From Viscum album (taxonomy: Eukaryota > Streptophyta > Magnoliopsida > Santalales > Viscaceae): a DNA stretch of 64,000 nt. The translations under genes were made by a program, and so were the position numbers. The stretch covers positions 1,021,839,343 through 1,021,903,342 of the forward strand of contig OY728159.1 in assembly GCA_963277665.1 (NCBI GenBank), in the 5' to 3' direction. This document shows positions 32,546 to 44,918 of this stretch, one piece after another. The notes below the pieces were generated by a model. That model was not told the DNA's origin, made no database searches, and saw only the letters and a list, made by a program, of their open reading frames with translations. Position 1 is the first letter of the stretch. Every line of letters begins with the position of its first letter.

Positions 32546-33468
32546 TGAGTTCCGGTGGTTGGAAAAGCACGTCGTCTTCTCCAAAGGCCCTCCTGGGGTC
32601 TGTCCTTCACTGTAAGGACCTCACATCGCCCGTGCGGCTTGTTTTGTCGACGTCCACCATTTCTCACACCAAGATCGAAAGGTGCTGTGGGTTCGGACTT
32701 GTTCATTGGTCCGCACCCACCGCGTTAGCAGTTTTAAATACCTCACAACAAAATTTTAATCATACGCCGCGAGTATAAATCAAAAAGATTAAATGAATCA
32801 AACCCCTACCTCGTCGTAGTCGTCGAATGGGAGTTCTTCGCGGAATTGACCGTCGTGGAAAAAGAAGATCGTCGCGTCGCGGAAGGGGCGTCGTGTCGTC
32901 GCCGTACACGGCGTCGCGTCGAAGATCTCCAAGGCTTAAAGAAAACACACAGATTTAATTGCACCATTTAAACCCATGTTGAGGATAAAATCCACAAAGG
33001 AAATTAAAAGATTCGTAATCCCCTACCTCAATTGGTTGATGATCGAAGATTGTCGTGGGGAAGGATCGTCGCAGAAGAAACGTCGTGAAAGGAGGATCTT
33101 CGGCATCGCGGTACATGGTGTCGCGTCATCAATCTCCGAGGGTTCGGCGTTCTTCGCGTTCTTCGCATTCTTCACGTTCTTCGCTTTCTTGGCGAAGGAG
33201 GATGAAGAACTTAGAGTTTCTCCAAATCCTCTCAACAAGACACCCACATGTGTTGGTCTTATATTATTCATATGCCAACAAACAACAAACAATGTTAAGA
33301 AACAAGCCATTAATTCGGTGAATTGATGGAAACGAATTAACTGCCCAATTAATAGGGGCGTTAAGAATTTAAGAAAACGCACCGGTTGACTTTCATTTAA
33401 AAGGGGTTTTGGCGGGTGCGTTACTTAGAGGAAAAGAAACGGTGGGGCTCGTGCGGGCCCCACCTCAC

Positions 33469-33497
33469 AAATATCCTACCAAGTGGGTAGGATATTT
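33469..33497. promoter_or_regulatory. Perfect 12-bp stem-loop in LTR A
   Basis: AAATATCCTACC and GGTAGGATATTT form perfect arms around the loop AAGTG. A GCGGGCCCCACC box, containing a TCP-type GGNCCCAC core, lies directly beside it at about 33453-33464. It is near the LTR start in element orientation, hence in the likely U3 promoter region. Regulatory function is inferred. Confidence 0.6.
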
Positions 33498-33887
33498 TGG
33501 GTTCCACTCTATTCGCTGAACTTAGCTTAAGTGGCTTTAAGTGGCTTAAGTGAAATAAATTAAAGTTGTCACACCACTTTATTTTATTTCTTAACTTAAC
33601 CCGAAAAACTGAAAACCACACCCGAGTAAACGTAACTTTGGAAAAGGTGCTTCTAAGAAAATACCAGCACTGTGATTCCATCGGTTCCCTCAGAATTCGA
33701 TTCTGAGCACCGGTTCAAAAGTTATGAAAACCCGCTCGTTCGTTCACTGAACGTACCCGAGCCAAACTTCGGAAAATTATTTCAGGCACACCGGGCCTCC
33801 GAATCAGGTGCTGTTAGAAACTGCGTTCTTGTAAAATTCCAAAGAAAATTAAGAAAAAAATTTCCTTTAATTTTATGGGTCTTTACA

Positions 33888-33901
33888 TCACTCCCACCTC
33901 A
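33888..33901 (-). other. Polypurine tract of G2
   Basis: Reverse complement TGAGGTGGGAGTGA lies directly outside LTR A. It differs from the G1 tract by one base. Confidence 0.85.
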
Positions 33902-33934
33902 GGGCTTTACGTCCCCATAAAGATACATCATATA

Positions 33935-35460
33935 CTAGGGAAACAAATGTGGGTACTGAGCATGCATCTGAGCCTCCCGCTCCCAAGTGCTCTCCTGGAG
34001 TTTCCCATGCTACCATTTGATGCGCACTAGAGGAATTGACCGTCCATGTAGGACCCGCTCCTGTCGATCCTCGATCTCCACCGGGACCTCCTCAAAAGTC
34101 GCCCCATCATCAACGTCTAGCTCCTCATGGTCAATGATATGTGACAGGTCGTGCACGTATCTTCTCAGCTGAGATACGTGGAAGACGTCGTGCACCCGGT
34201 GCAACTAAGGTGGTAGGGCCAGGCGATAAGCCACCTTTACAATCCTGCTGAGGACCTGGAATGGCCCGATGAAGCGTGGAGACAACTTGCCGCCTCGGCC
34301 CAATCTCCGTAATCCACGTCGAGGTGAGACACGCAAGAAGACGTGGTCACCATCCTCGAACTCTAGTGGCCTCTGCCTCCTGTCAGCATAGGACTTCTGC
34401 TGGCTCTGAATTGTCCTCATCCACTCCTGGATGACCTGGACCTTCTCTGTCGTGGCCTGGACCATCTCCGGTCCCACAAGTGCTGACTCCCCAGGGTCTG
34501 TCCAGCACAAAGAAGATCTACATGGTCGGCCGTACGAAACCTCGTACGGTGCCATCCCGAAGGTGGATTGGTAGCTGTTGTTGTATGCAAACTCCACCAA
34601 GGGTAGGTGGTCCTCCCAGCTGCGACCAAAGTTGAGGACACATGCACGGAGCATGTCCTCGAGATTCGGAATGGTCCTATCCATCTGAACATCTGTCTGA
34701 GGGTGAAAGGTGGTTCTCAGACGTAGCTGCGTCCCGAATGCCTCCTGCAACCCCTCCAAATCCAGGTAGTAAAGCGAGCATCTCAATCGGAGACGATAGA
34801 TGATGGAACACCGTGAAGCCGTACAATCTCCTAAATGTAGAGACATCACAAGCTCTCCACTGAGCCCTGCTCTCTGATGGGTAAGAAGTGAGCCGACTTG
34901 GTGAGTCGGTTGACAATCACCCAAATGGAGTCATGACCTCTGGAAGTGTGTGGAAGTCTAGTGACGAAGTCCATAAATATCCCGTCCCACTTCAACTCTG
35001 GGACCTCCAAGGGTTGTACCAAGCCTGATGGTACCTGGTGCTCTACCTTCACCTGCTAGCAGGTGAGGCATCGAGAAACAAACTCTGCCACAACCTCCTT
35101 CATGCCCAGCCACCAGTTCTGTCGTCTAAGGTCCTGGTACAACTTCACCACTCTGGGATGTACCGCCAAGGGAGAAGTGTGAAACTCTCTCAGCACCTCC
35201 TCCCATAATGCAACTGGTACCAAGGTACATCCTCTGAAAAGGACGTCATGCTCTGCTCCAAAGGAGAAACCATCAGGTGCCTGTCCTGAGGATATCTACG
35301 CATGCCGTGTCTTACAGTCAGCGTCCCCATGCTGTGCCTCTCTGACCCGTTGCAGTAGTGGAGGGGTGACTGTGAGAGACTGAAGGAAGGCTGCTCCATC
35401 TCTATCCACGAAGGATATCTGCAAAGCGGCTAGCTGCTCTATCGCCTCCTCAAGTAGCTG
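33935..35460 (-). pseudogene. G2 integrase and chromodomain
   Basis: In element order the HHCC zinc region (HTSPLAVH near 35180, CLTC near 35055) has a TAG between the second Cys and QVK. The core start [13 protein letters not shown] has the first Asp. A second core motif SD-DARFT has a CGA to TGA stop at 34793-34795. The core end and C-terminal domain are open from about 34750 to 34205 (RSWEDHLPLVEFAYNN, GDHVFLRVSPRRGLRRL). The chromodomain (34010-34204) carries EIEDRQERVLHGRSIPLVRI, is cut by TAG at 34010-34012, and would end QYPHLFP at the TAG 33935-33937. Neighbours are RNase H upstream and the polypurine tract downstream. Confidence 0.9.
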
Positions 35461-36700
35461 AATGCCCGTCCTCCTGCTGAGAGCATCGACTACTACGTTC
35501 CCCTTCCCAGGAGTATAGACTATCTCAAAGTCATAGTCCTTGAGGTACTCGAGCCATCACCGCTGTCTCAGGTTCAGGTCCTTCTGAGAGAAGATTTATC
35601 TGAGACTATGATGGTCAGAAAAGACTGTAAAGCACTCGCCCATCAGGTAGTGTCGCCAAGTCTTCAGAGTGAAGACCACTACTGCTAACTCCAGGTCATG
35701 GGTAGCGTAGTTCTCCTCATGCGGACTCAACTGAGGTGATCCATAGGCAATCACTGCCCGCTCCTGCATCAGGACACATCCGAGTCTGGTCCCTGATGCA
35801 TCGCAGTAGACTACGTACCCTACTCCCTCCTCAGGAAACCTCAAGATAGGGGCACTGGTCAATCTCTGTCTCAGCTCCTGGAAGTTCTGCTGACATCTGT
35901 CTGACCACACAAAGGGTTTCCCCTTCTTTTTCAAAGCTGAGAGTGGTGCCACAACTCTGGAGAAGTTTGGCAAAAATCTCCGGTAGTATCCAGCTAGTCC
36001 CAAGAAACTCCGCACCTCCGTCACGCTCCTGGGTGGCTCCCATGCTAGCACTGCCTCGATCTTCGCAGGATCCATTGCAACTCCCGCCTCAGAGATGAAG
36101 TGTCCGAAGAAGTGAACCTCATGTATCTAGAACTGACACTTCGATAGATTTCCATAAATCTGGTGCTCTCGGAGTGTGTCCAGTGCAACTCACAAGTGGT
36201 AGGCATGCTCCTCCTCAGTCGTCGAGTATATCAAAATGTCGTCGATGAAGACCACAACAAATCGATCGAGGCATGGCTGAAAGATCCTGTTCATGAGGCC
36301 CATGAACACCGCTGGAGCATTGGTTACGCTGAATTGCATAACCAAGAACTCATAGTGGCCATATCGACATCTGAAGGCCGTCTTCTGCAACTCCTCGTCC
36401 CAAACTCTAAGCTGATGATAGCCTGACCTGAGGTCTATCTTCGAGAACCACTGTGATCCCTTGAGCTAATCGAAGAGGTCATCAATCCTCGGTAGCGGAT
36501 ACTTGTTCCTCACTGTCACCTGGTTCAGGCGACGATAGCCGACACAAAGTCGAAAGCTCCCGTCTGCCTTCTTGGAAAACAATATCGGGGAAGCCCAGGG
36601 TGAAATGCTGGGTCGGATGAAACCCTTTCCCTGCAAGTCCTCCAACTGTACCCGTAGCTCTCGAAGCTCTGTGGGGGCCATCCGATATGCTGGAGTGGAT
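35461..36700 (-). pseudogene. G2 reverse transcriptase and RNase H
   Basis: This is the best-kept RT in the window. [18 protein letters not shown] and [13 protein letters not shown] lie at the end of the open frame 36466-37053, which stops at TAG 36466-36468 where G3 has a Gln codon. [10 protein letters not shown] and the intact catalytic FIDDILIYS follow (paired Asp codons at 36238-36243). The next frame, 35596-36075 (159 codons), holds the RT-RNase H link and RNase H with [26 protein letters not shown] and FSDHHSLR. It stops where the family reads a Tyr-Ile-Phe stretch. Copying RNA to DNA and removing RNA are the roles, but stops prevent a whole product. Confidence 0.92.
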
Positions 36701-37320
36701 ATCAGGGCTATCCCAGGGTACATATCAATATAAAAGTCTACCTCTCTTAGAGGAGGTAGTCCTGGAACATCTTTGGGAAAGACATCCGCATACTGATCCA
36801 CCACTACAGGAAAACTTGGACTCCTCACGTCAACTACTCCGAGGATGAGGCTAGCCAAATGATGAGTGATGGGCTGTCCTCTCCTCTGCGGAAGTCCATC
36901 CTGTGCTGCAAAGGCTCCCTTCTCGCCGGTGAAGGTGAAACTGCTCCCGTCGGTGCGTACACATCGCACCTTGCGCCTAATACAGTCAATATGAGCATGG
37001 ACTGTAGATAACCAATCCAAGCCCAAGATGACATCGTAAGGCCTCGATGCCACTACAAGAAGATCCCAACCGAAGCTCTCACCTCCTATAGTAAGCTCAC
37101 ACTACCGGAACCAGTGCGTAATCATCAAGTCTGCTCCTATAGGAGTCTCTAGCCGTAAGGATCGAGCCCACAGATCTGTCGAAATCTCCGAGCTCCGAAC
37201 AAGGGCAGCGGCTCTGAAAGAGTGACTCGCTCCTGTGTCTATAAGAACTGCATCAAGGGTGGAATAGACATAGATAGTACCTCGAATCAACTCGGGCGTG
37301 CCGTGGTCGTAGGCCTCCGC
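36701..37320 (-). pseudogene. G2 aspartic protease
   Basis: The open frame 37102-37290 holds IDTGASHSF with the active-site DTGAS and ends in a TAG just after THWFR. The frame 36466-37053 carries on with [14 protein letters not shown] and the linker motif DVPGLPP. It lies between the gag knuckle and RT, as in G1 and G3. Confidence 0.88.
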
Positions 37321-38445
37321 TGCCTGGAGCTATGCCTGTCTCTGCCCGCCAGCTCCCTATGGACGGGGTGGACCTCCTAGTGGTGGTGGTGGTAGAGCCT
37401 CAAAGCGTCTCCCACCACCTGCTGCTCGGCCAGCTCCTCTGCCTCATTCGCCTGCTCCCTGCGGACTGCCATGGTTGACCCTCTGCCTCTTCCTGGGTGG
37501 CCCCTCAACCGTCTGCTGCTCCTCGGCACGGTGGGTCGGGCAGTCATGAGCCATGTGACCCTACCTGCCGCATGTGTAGCACTGCCTGCCTCTCGAAAGA
37601 CTGGCTCGACACTGTGTGCCCCGCACTGCTAAGCCAGTGTCCTAAGGTGGTCTGCATGAGGGTCTAGTCTGCCTGGACCCATGATTCTTCCGTCGACTAC
37701 CTGCTGCAGAAGACTCTGCTATGTGCCGCCCTACGGTAGGTCTCACTGCTGAAGAAGGCTTAGCAAGAAATCCCTCGATCAAAAGGGCTCACTCTAGTAC
37801 TCCTGCCTGAGTCAGAATGCTGAGGAAGATCAATGATTCCCTGATCTCATGTCTCATCCCCTGCTCAAAGGTCCAGGCCTGGAAGAATGGGTCCCATACC
37901 ATGTCTGTCGAGTAGCGCAAGAGATCGGTAAATCTCGCCGAGTACTGGGCGACCGTCAAGCTGCCCTGCTACAGCTGAAGAAGCTCCTGGATGCGCACCG
38001 CACGGAGGGTGGCCGGGATGAACTCTGAGCGGAAGAGGCTCTCAAAGTACATCCAGAGAAGAGATGCCTCATCGTGCACCTGGAGCATCAAGATCCACCA
38101 TTGGCCCGCTGCCGTGTGCAGTAGGCTCGCTGCAAGGAGCACCATGAGGTCTGCTGGTGTCCTCACTAACCGGAAAACCCGTACCACTGCCTCCAGCCAG
38201 TCCTCGGCTGCCTGGGGGTCCGTATCCCCGCGGAACCTAGGCGGTCGCTGGCACTGGAACTCATGAAGTGCACTAAGGCGACATGCATCGTCAGCGGTTG
38301 GGGCTGGAAGCATCGGTGGCTCGGCGGGTAGAGGTACTGCCGGTGCCTCAGCTGTCAAAGGGCCCTGTACCGAGGCCTCGTCGCTCGGTGGGTTGTCGTC
38401 ACGCTCAACTCTCGGAACCCTAGATGGATACCGTCGTGGGGCCAT
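37321..38445 (-). pseudogene. gag: G2 gag pseudogene
   Basis: The start is taken as ATG 38443-38445 (MAPRRYPSRVPRVERDDN), because it aligns with starts in G1 and G3; the open frame itself extends further up to 38541. The first 159 codons are open and include DDACRLSALHEF, RFRGDTDPQAAEDWLEA and FESLFRSEFIP, a typical gypsy retrotransposon Gag core. A TAG at 37969-37971 replaces a Gln codon kept in G3. After it come KPSSAVRPTVGRH, then a knuckle near 37555-37595 whose Gly-rich middle is interrupted by a stop. It formed capsid and bound RNA. Confidence 0.88.
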
Positions 38446-38711
38446 CCTGAAAAGGAACATGTGCGCCATGGTCAGAACAGTATACCTGGTGAGCTGACAC
38501 AAAGTAATCACAAAGAAAACTTGAAACACACATGCAATCAATGTTTTCGTGCATTAAGTTGGGAATCAGAAGTCAGGGTCCTGGTGTACGGATATGTCGG
38601 CCGCCGCACCAACACTGGACTCCCCGAACTGATAACCACACCCAATACTCTTAACACTATTGCTTCACATAGGAAAAGATCAGAGTCCAATGTTCTACGG
38701 TAGAACCGAAC

Positions 38712-38725
38712 TCCTTTGATACCAA
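38712..38725 (-). other. Primer-binding site of G2
   Basis: Reverse complement TTGGTATCAAAGGA lies two bases inside LTR B. It is identical to the G1 site. Confidence 0.88.
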
Positions 38726-39552
38726 TTTGTCACGACCCGTCCTCGGGGCCCGTGCCGTGACTACCCCAAGCCCGCCTTCCATAGGCCAGGGGCTAGTGAC
38801 TATCACCAAGGCATAATTCCTAGTAAAAAGGGAAGGCATTTCCTTTGTAAAGTAAACAAACACCATAGAGCAAGCTAGCAGTAGAAGTAAACACTAAGTA
38901 AAAACTGAGTACAACAGTAAGTGCGGAAAAGTAAGTGGGCCAGTATACAAACCCAAACTGAAAGTAAAGTAAAACTGGAAGGGAAAACAGCAACTGAAAA
39001 GTAAATCCACAACGCCAAGCTGTCCACTGGAAATCCCACCTGAAGGGTGGGTACAGATAGCCTCCACTTCTCCTCGGGTCCAGCCGACCGCTCCGAGTAC
39101 GTCCCGCCCAGTGGTCCACCTCCAGGTACCGTCCAGCTTCGCAAGCCTCAACCACGATCAGCGTTGTCCGTCGTCTGCAACCAACACAATGTAGTGCGGG
39201 CATAGCCCGTGCAGGGGTGAGTATAAGCTACTCAGTAGGGACCCCGAGACCCCTGAAGGTGTCCCAGAATCCACAAAGGATAATCCACAAAGGAAAGATA
39301 CAATCATGAAGTAACATCCGACGCTGCTTAGGTATATGCCCATACATATACCTAAGTCATCAATTCTCATTCGGCTCCAACATCCGAGCCCAAGTACAAC
39401 CCAGTCCACACAGGAAAGCAAAACTTAAATCCACATAGGATAGCACTACACAATCCACATAGGAAAGAAAAATAGGATTCAGCTCATACAGGAATATTTC
39501 TGTGTATGACGATAGAGATGATCAGATATTGCCACTGATTCATCTAAGCCGT

Positions 39553-39935
39553 CAGACCCACAAAGGATCGACCGGTACTAACCCCTGCAATGACCCAAAA
39601 AGGATCTGACCCACAAAGGATCGATAGTTAACTAACACCCATAATAACCCACAAAGGATTGATAGGTAACTAACCCCCGCAATGACCCACAAAGGATCGA
39701 TAGGTAACTAACCCCCGCAAAGACCCACACAGGATCGGACCCACACAGGATCTGTAGGCGCTGGCCCACACAGGACCGCTGAGCACTGACCCACACAGGA
39801 TCAGACCCACATAGGATTGGTAGCACTGATATACAAAGGATCGCTGAGTGCTATAGTCATCGTCGAATCCACTGAGGATCTCTGCACAGTCGTCATCAAA
39901 TCCACTGAGGATCTCTGCACAGTCGTCGTCGTCGC
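39553..39935 (-). repeat. Minisatellites in LTR B
   Basis: Same units as in LTR A (GACCCACAAAGGATC plus GATAGGTAACTAACCCCCG, then 33-bp CGAATCCACTGAGGATCTC units), with fewer and rearranged copies. Copy-number change accounts for part of the length difference between LTRs. Confidence 0.85.
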
Positions 39936-40484
39936 AGTCGCAGCCAGCTCTAGGGTTCCCGCACACAGCAAGCTTGTTCGGGAGGGTCTACTCCACGAGC
40001 CGAGAGTCTGATACATCAACCGACACAAATTCTGGAGTTTATGTATCCAAAAGTTCCGTATCGTCAACAAGAACTCAACGTCACAGACGGCGCATCAATC
40101 GGACGCTCGGTCTGAGAGTAATTGGCTTTTTCGTCCCAAGGGCTCGGTTGGTTTTTAATTCAAAACCAAACCGACCATAATCCACCTGCGTGCAAACCTC
40201 GGGTGGAGTAAGCCAAAATATCCGTCTCACTTAGATTAATCCAACAAAGTCGACGGCACGTCAATCGGACGTCCGGAGTTCAAGATATAAGTGTTTCCGC
40301 TCCGAGGGCCCGGTTGGTTTCGTGTACGAACCAACCCGGCCGAACCCAAAGTATTCCGAAACCTTGAGTTTAATATACCGAAACGACCATCTCGATCCAA
40401 GGATCACATTTCCACTGACGGTGCATCTATCAGAGGCTCGTAACTCATGTTATGAGCAAAATACCGAAAAGGTCTAAAAACGGG

Positions 40485-40850
40485 GGGTCTGGGCCCGGAC
40501 CGACCCGACCCAACCCCCCTGGGCCGGCCGGAACCAGGTCAACCCGACCCGGGTCCGGGTCCAACCCGGATTGCGCCACCCAGCCCGGTCGGGGTGGCTC
40601 GACCCGGCCTGGCCGCGACCCGGCCCGGCTCGGCCGGTTACAGCCGAGCGGAGCGGGGGGCGCGCTGCCCCCGTGTGGGGCCGCCATTGCCATCGGACGT
40701 GGCAGCCAGCCGGGTCCCGTCCTTCGCCGGTCCCGTGCAGTCGCGAGACGGCCGTCCCACTGCCGAGGCTTCATCCGCAGCGGTTCTCCACAGCGGCGTG
40801 CCGACGAGTTGCTCCTCGGACCACCGGATGAGTTCCGGTGGTCGGAAAAA
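40485..40850 (-). repeat. GC-rich block in LTR B
   Basis: Contains repeated GACCCGGCC and CGACCCGG words. It is homologous to the blocks in LTRs A and C. Confidence 0.75.
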
Positions 40851-41741
40851 TGCAGCGTCTTCGCCAAAGGCCCTCCCGGGGTCCGTCCTTCACTGCGAGG
40901 ACCTCACATTGCCCGTGTGGCTTGTTTTGTCGATGTCCGCCGTTTCGCACACCAAGAACGAAAGGGGCGGAAGGTTCAGACTTGTTCATTGGTCCGCACC
41001 CACCGCGTTAGCGTTTTTAAAAACCTCACAACAAAATTTTAATCATACGCCGTGGGTATAAATCACAAAGATTAAATGAATCAAACCCCTACCTATTCAT
41101 AGTCTTCGAACGTGAGTTCTTCCTGGAATTGACTGTCGTGAAAGAAGAGGATCGTCACGTCGTGGAAGGTGCACCACATTGTCACGGTACACGGAGTAGT
41201 GTCGACAATCTCCGAGGGTTAAAGAAAACACACAGATTTAATTGCACCATTTAAACCCATGTTGAGGATAAAATCCACAAAGGAAATTAAAAGATTCTTA
41301 ATCCCCTACCTCAATCGGTTGATGATCAAAGATTGTCGCGGGGAAGGATCGTCACGGAAGAAACGTCATGGAAGGAGGATTGTCGGTGTCGCGGTACACA
41401 GTGTCGCGTCGTCGATCTCCGAGGGTCCGACGTTCTTCTCGTTCTTCACTTTTTCGCGTTCTTCGCGAAGGAGGATGAAGAACTTAAAGTTTCTCCAAAT
41501 CCTCTCAACAAGCCACCCACATGTTCTGGTCTTATTTTATTCTTATGCCAACAAATGAAAAACAAAGTTAAGAAACAAACCATTAATTTGGTGAATTAAT
41601 GGAAATGAATTAACTGCCCAATTAATAGGGGCGTTAAGAATTTAAGAAAACGCACCGATTGACTTTCATTTAAAAGGGGTTTTTGCGGGTGTGTTACTTA
41701 GAGGAATAGAAATGGTGGGGCTCGTGCGGGCCTCACCTCAC

Positions 41742-41770
41742 AAATATCCTACCAAGTGGGTAGGATATTT
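41742..41770. promoter_or_regulatory. Perfect 12-bp stem-loop in LTR B
   Basis: Identical to the LTR A stem: AAATATCCTACC, loop AAGTG, GGTAGGATATTT. The neighbouring GC box is changed to GCGGGCCTCACC here. Confidence 0.6.
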
Positions 41771-42160
41771 TGGGTTACACCCTATCCGTTGAACTTAGCT
41801 TAAGTGGATTTAAGTGGCTTAAGTGAAATAAAATAATGTTGTTGCACCACTTTATTTTATTTCTTAACTTAATCCCAAAAACTAAAAACCACACCCAAGC
41901 AAACGCAACTCCAGAAAAGACATTTCTAAGAAAATACCGGCGCTGTGATTCCATCGCTGCCTTCAGAATTAGATTCCGAGCACCGATTCAAAAGTTAGGA
42001 AAACCCTCTCATTCGTTCACTGAACGTACCTGATCCAAACTTCGGAAAATGATTCCGGGCACACCGGGCCTTGGAATCAGGTGCCGTCAGAAACTGCGTT
42101 CTTGTAAAATGCCAAAAAAAATTATGAAAAAACGTTCCTTGAATTTTATGGGTCTTTACA

Positions 42161-42174
42161 TCACTCCCACCTCA
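42161..42174 (-). other. Polypurine tract of G3
   Basis: Reverse complement TGAGGTGGGAGTGA directly outside LTR B, identical to G2. Confidence 0.85.
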
Positions 42175-42207
42175 GGGCTTTACGTCCCCGTAAAGATACA
42201 TCATAAA

Positions 42208-43740
42208 CTAGGGAAAAAAATGTGGGTACTGAGCATGCATCTGAGCCTCCCACTCCTAAGTGCTCTCCTAGAGGTTCCCATGCTGCCATCTGATGCACAC
42301 TAGAGGAATCGACCGTCTATGTAGGACCCACTCCTGTCGATCCTCGATCTCCACCGGGACCTCCACAAAAGTCGCCCCATCATCAACGTCTAGCTCCCCA
42401 TGGTCAATGATATGTGATGGGTCTTGCACGTATCTTCTCAGCTGAGATACGTGGAAGACGTCCTGCACCCAGTGCAACTGAGGTGGTAGGGCCAGGCGAT
42501 AAGCCACCTCGCCGATCCTGCTGAGGACCTGGAATGGTCCAATGAAGCGTGGAGACAACTTCCCGCCTCGGTCAAATCTCCGTAATCCACGTCGAGGTGA
42601 GACACACAAGAAGATGTGGTCACCATCCTTGAAATCTAGTGGCCTCTGCCTCCTGTCAGCATAGGACTTCTGTCGGCTCTGAGCTATCCTCATCCGCTCC
42701 TGGATGACCTGGACCTTCTCTGTCATGGCCTGGACCATCTCCGGTCCCACAAGTGCTGACTCCCCAGGGTCTGTCCAGCACAAAGGAGATCTGCAAGGTC
42801 GGTCGTACAACACCTCGTACGGTGCCATCCCGATGGTGGAGTGGTAATTGTTGTTGTATGCAAACTCTACCAAGGGTAGGTGGTCCTCCCAGCTGCGACC
42901 AAAGTCGAGGACACATGCGCAGAGCATGTCCTCAAGAGTCTGAATGGTCCTCCCCATCTGACCATCTGTCTAAGGGTTAAAGGCAGTGCTCAGACGTAGC
43001 TGCGTCCCGAATGCCTCCTGCAACCCCTTCTAAAGCCGGGAAGTAAAGCGAGAATCTCGATCAGAGACGATAGATGATGGAACACCGTGAAGCCGTACAA
43101 TCTTCGGAACATAGAGATGTCACAATCTCTCCACTGAGCCCTGCTCTCTGATGGGTAAGAAGTGAGACGACTTGATGAGTCGATCGAAAATCACCCAAAT
43201 GGAGTCGTGACCTCTGGAAGTGTGTGGAAGTCCAATCACGAAGTCCATAGATATCCTGTCCCACTTCCACTCTGGGACCTCCAAGGGTTGTACCAAGCCT
43301 GCTGGTACCTGGTGCTCTACCTTCACCTGCTGGCAGGTGAGGCATCGAGAAACAAACTCTGCCACATCCTTCTTCATGCCTGGCCACCAGTGCTGTCGTC
43401 TGAGGTCCTGGTACATCTTCGCCACTCCGGGATGTACCGCTAAGGGAGAAGTGTGAAACACTCTCAACAACTCCTCCCGTAATGCAACTGGTACCAAGGT
43501 ACATCCTCTGAAAAGGACGTCGTGCTCTGCTCCAAAGGAGAAACCATAAGGTGCCTGTCCTAAGGATATCAGCGCACGCCGTGTCTCACAGTCAGCGTCC
43601 CCACGTTGTGCCTCTCTGACCCGCTGCAGCAGTGGAAGGGTGACTGTGAGAGACTGAAGGAAGGCTGCTCCATCTCTATCCACAAAGGATATCTGCAAAG
43701 CGGCTAGCTGCTCTGTCTCCTCCTCAAGTAGCTGAGTTCC
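42208..43740 (-). pseudogene. G3 integrase and chromodomain
   Basis: The open frame 43120-43743 (207 codons) holds the pol spacer, an intact zinc region HTSPLAVH...CLTCQQVK, and the core start WKWDRISMDFVIGLP with the first catalytic Asp. After a stop the sequence continues with SDRDSRFTS (second Asp). The frame 42268-42957 (229 codons) begins near the catalytic Glu region, then has SWEDHLPLVEFAYNN, the GGKLSPRFIGPFQVLSRIG region, FHVSQLRRYV and the chromodomain EIEDRQEWVLHRRSIPLVCI. It stops at TAG 42268 and would end at 42208-42210 with a QYPHLFP-like tail in which Leu is now Phe. Confidence 0.9.
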
Positions 43741-44918
43741 CATCCTCTTGCTGAGAGCATCAGCTACTACGTTCCCCTTCCCAGGAGTATAGAATATCTC
43801 AAAGTCATAGTCCTGGAGGAACTCCAGCCATCGCTGCTATCTCAGGATCAGGTCCTTCTGAGAGAAGATGTACCTGAGACTCTGATGGTCAGAAAAGGCT
43901 GTAAAGCGCTCGCCCATCAGGTAGTGTCACCAAGTCTTCAGAGCAAAGACCACTGTTGATAACTCCAGGTCATGGGTAGCATAGTTCTGCTCATGCAGCC
44001 TCAACTGATGTGATCCATAGGAGATCACTGCCCACTCCTTCATCAGGACACATCTGAGTTCGGTCCTTGATTCATCACAGTAGACTACGTACCCTACTCC
44101 CTCCTCAGGAAACCTCAAGATAGGGGCGCTGGTCAATCTCTGTCTCAGATCCTGGAAGCTCAGCAGACATCTGTCTGACCACACAAAGGGTTTCCCCTAC
44201 TTTTTCAAAGCTGAGAGTGGTGCCGCAACTCTGGAGAAGTCTGACACAAATCTTCGGTAGTATCCAGCTAGTCCCAAGAAACTCCGCACCTCCGTCACGC
44301 TCCTGGGTGGCTCCCAAGATAGCACTGCCTCGATCTTCGCAGGATACACCGCAACTCCCGCCTCATAGATGACGTGTCCCAAGAAGTGGACCTCACGTAT
44401 CCAGAACTGACACTTCAAGAGATTTCCATAAAGCTGGTGCTCTCAGAGTGTGTCCAGTACAACTCGCAAGTGGTAGGCGTGCTCCTCCTCAGTTGTCGAG
44501 TATATCAAATGTCGTCGATGAAGACCACGACAAATCGATCGAGGTATGGCTGAAAGATTCTGTTCATGAGGCCCATGAACACCTCTGGAGAATTGGTTAT
44601 GCCGAATGGAATAACCAAGAACTCATAGTGGCCATACCGACATCTAAAGGCCGTCTTCTGCACATCCTCGTCCAGAACTCTGTGCTGATGATAGCCTGAC
44701 CTGAGGTTTATCTTCGAGAACCACCGTGCTCCCTTGAGCTGATCGAAGAGGTCATCAATCCTCGGTAGCGGATACTTGTTCCTCACTGTCACCTGGTTTA
44801 GGTGACGATAGTCGACACAAAGTCTCAATCTCCCATCTGCCTTCTTGGCGAACAATATCGGGGAAGCCCAGGGTGAAACACTGGGTCGGATGAAACCCTT
44901 GCCCTACAAGTCCTCCAA
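43741..44918 (-). pseudogene. G3 reverse transcriptase and RNase H
   Basis: The frame 44505-44855 (116 codons) holds [27 protein letters not shown] (the first catalytic Asp is now Asn) and the box FIDDI, with paired Asp codons at 44511-44516. One A is missing from the run just after it, compared with G2, which causes a frameshift to TGA at 44505-44507. RNase H continues in 43927-44184 ([21 protein letters not shown]) and 44197-44418. Both RT lesions lie in catalytic motifs. Confidence 0.9.

Larger units (their letters stand above)
30569..33887 (-). repeat. LTR A (3' LTR of G2)
   Basis: It is bounded by TGTCACGACC (reverse complement GGTCGTGACA, the LTR end) and CTTTACA (reverse complement TGTAAAG, the LTR start), 3319 bp. 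The polypurine tract follows at 33888. Relative to LTR C it lacks the equivalent of 59205-59402 (198 bp), missing after 31844. Contents otherwise match LTRs B and C. Confidence 0.93.
38728..42160 (-). repeat. LTR B, shared by G2 and G3
   Basis: It is 3433 bp long and bounded by TGTCACGACC and CTTTACA. Its left side abuts the G2 primer-binding site and its right side abuts the G3 polypurine tract, so it is the recombinant middle LTR of the tandem array. It includes the segment deleted from LTR A. Confidence 0.93.
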
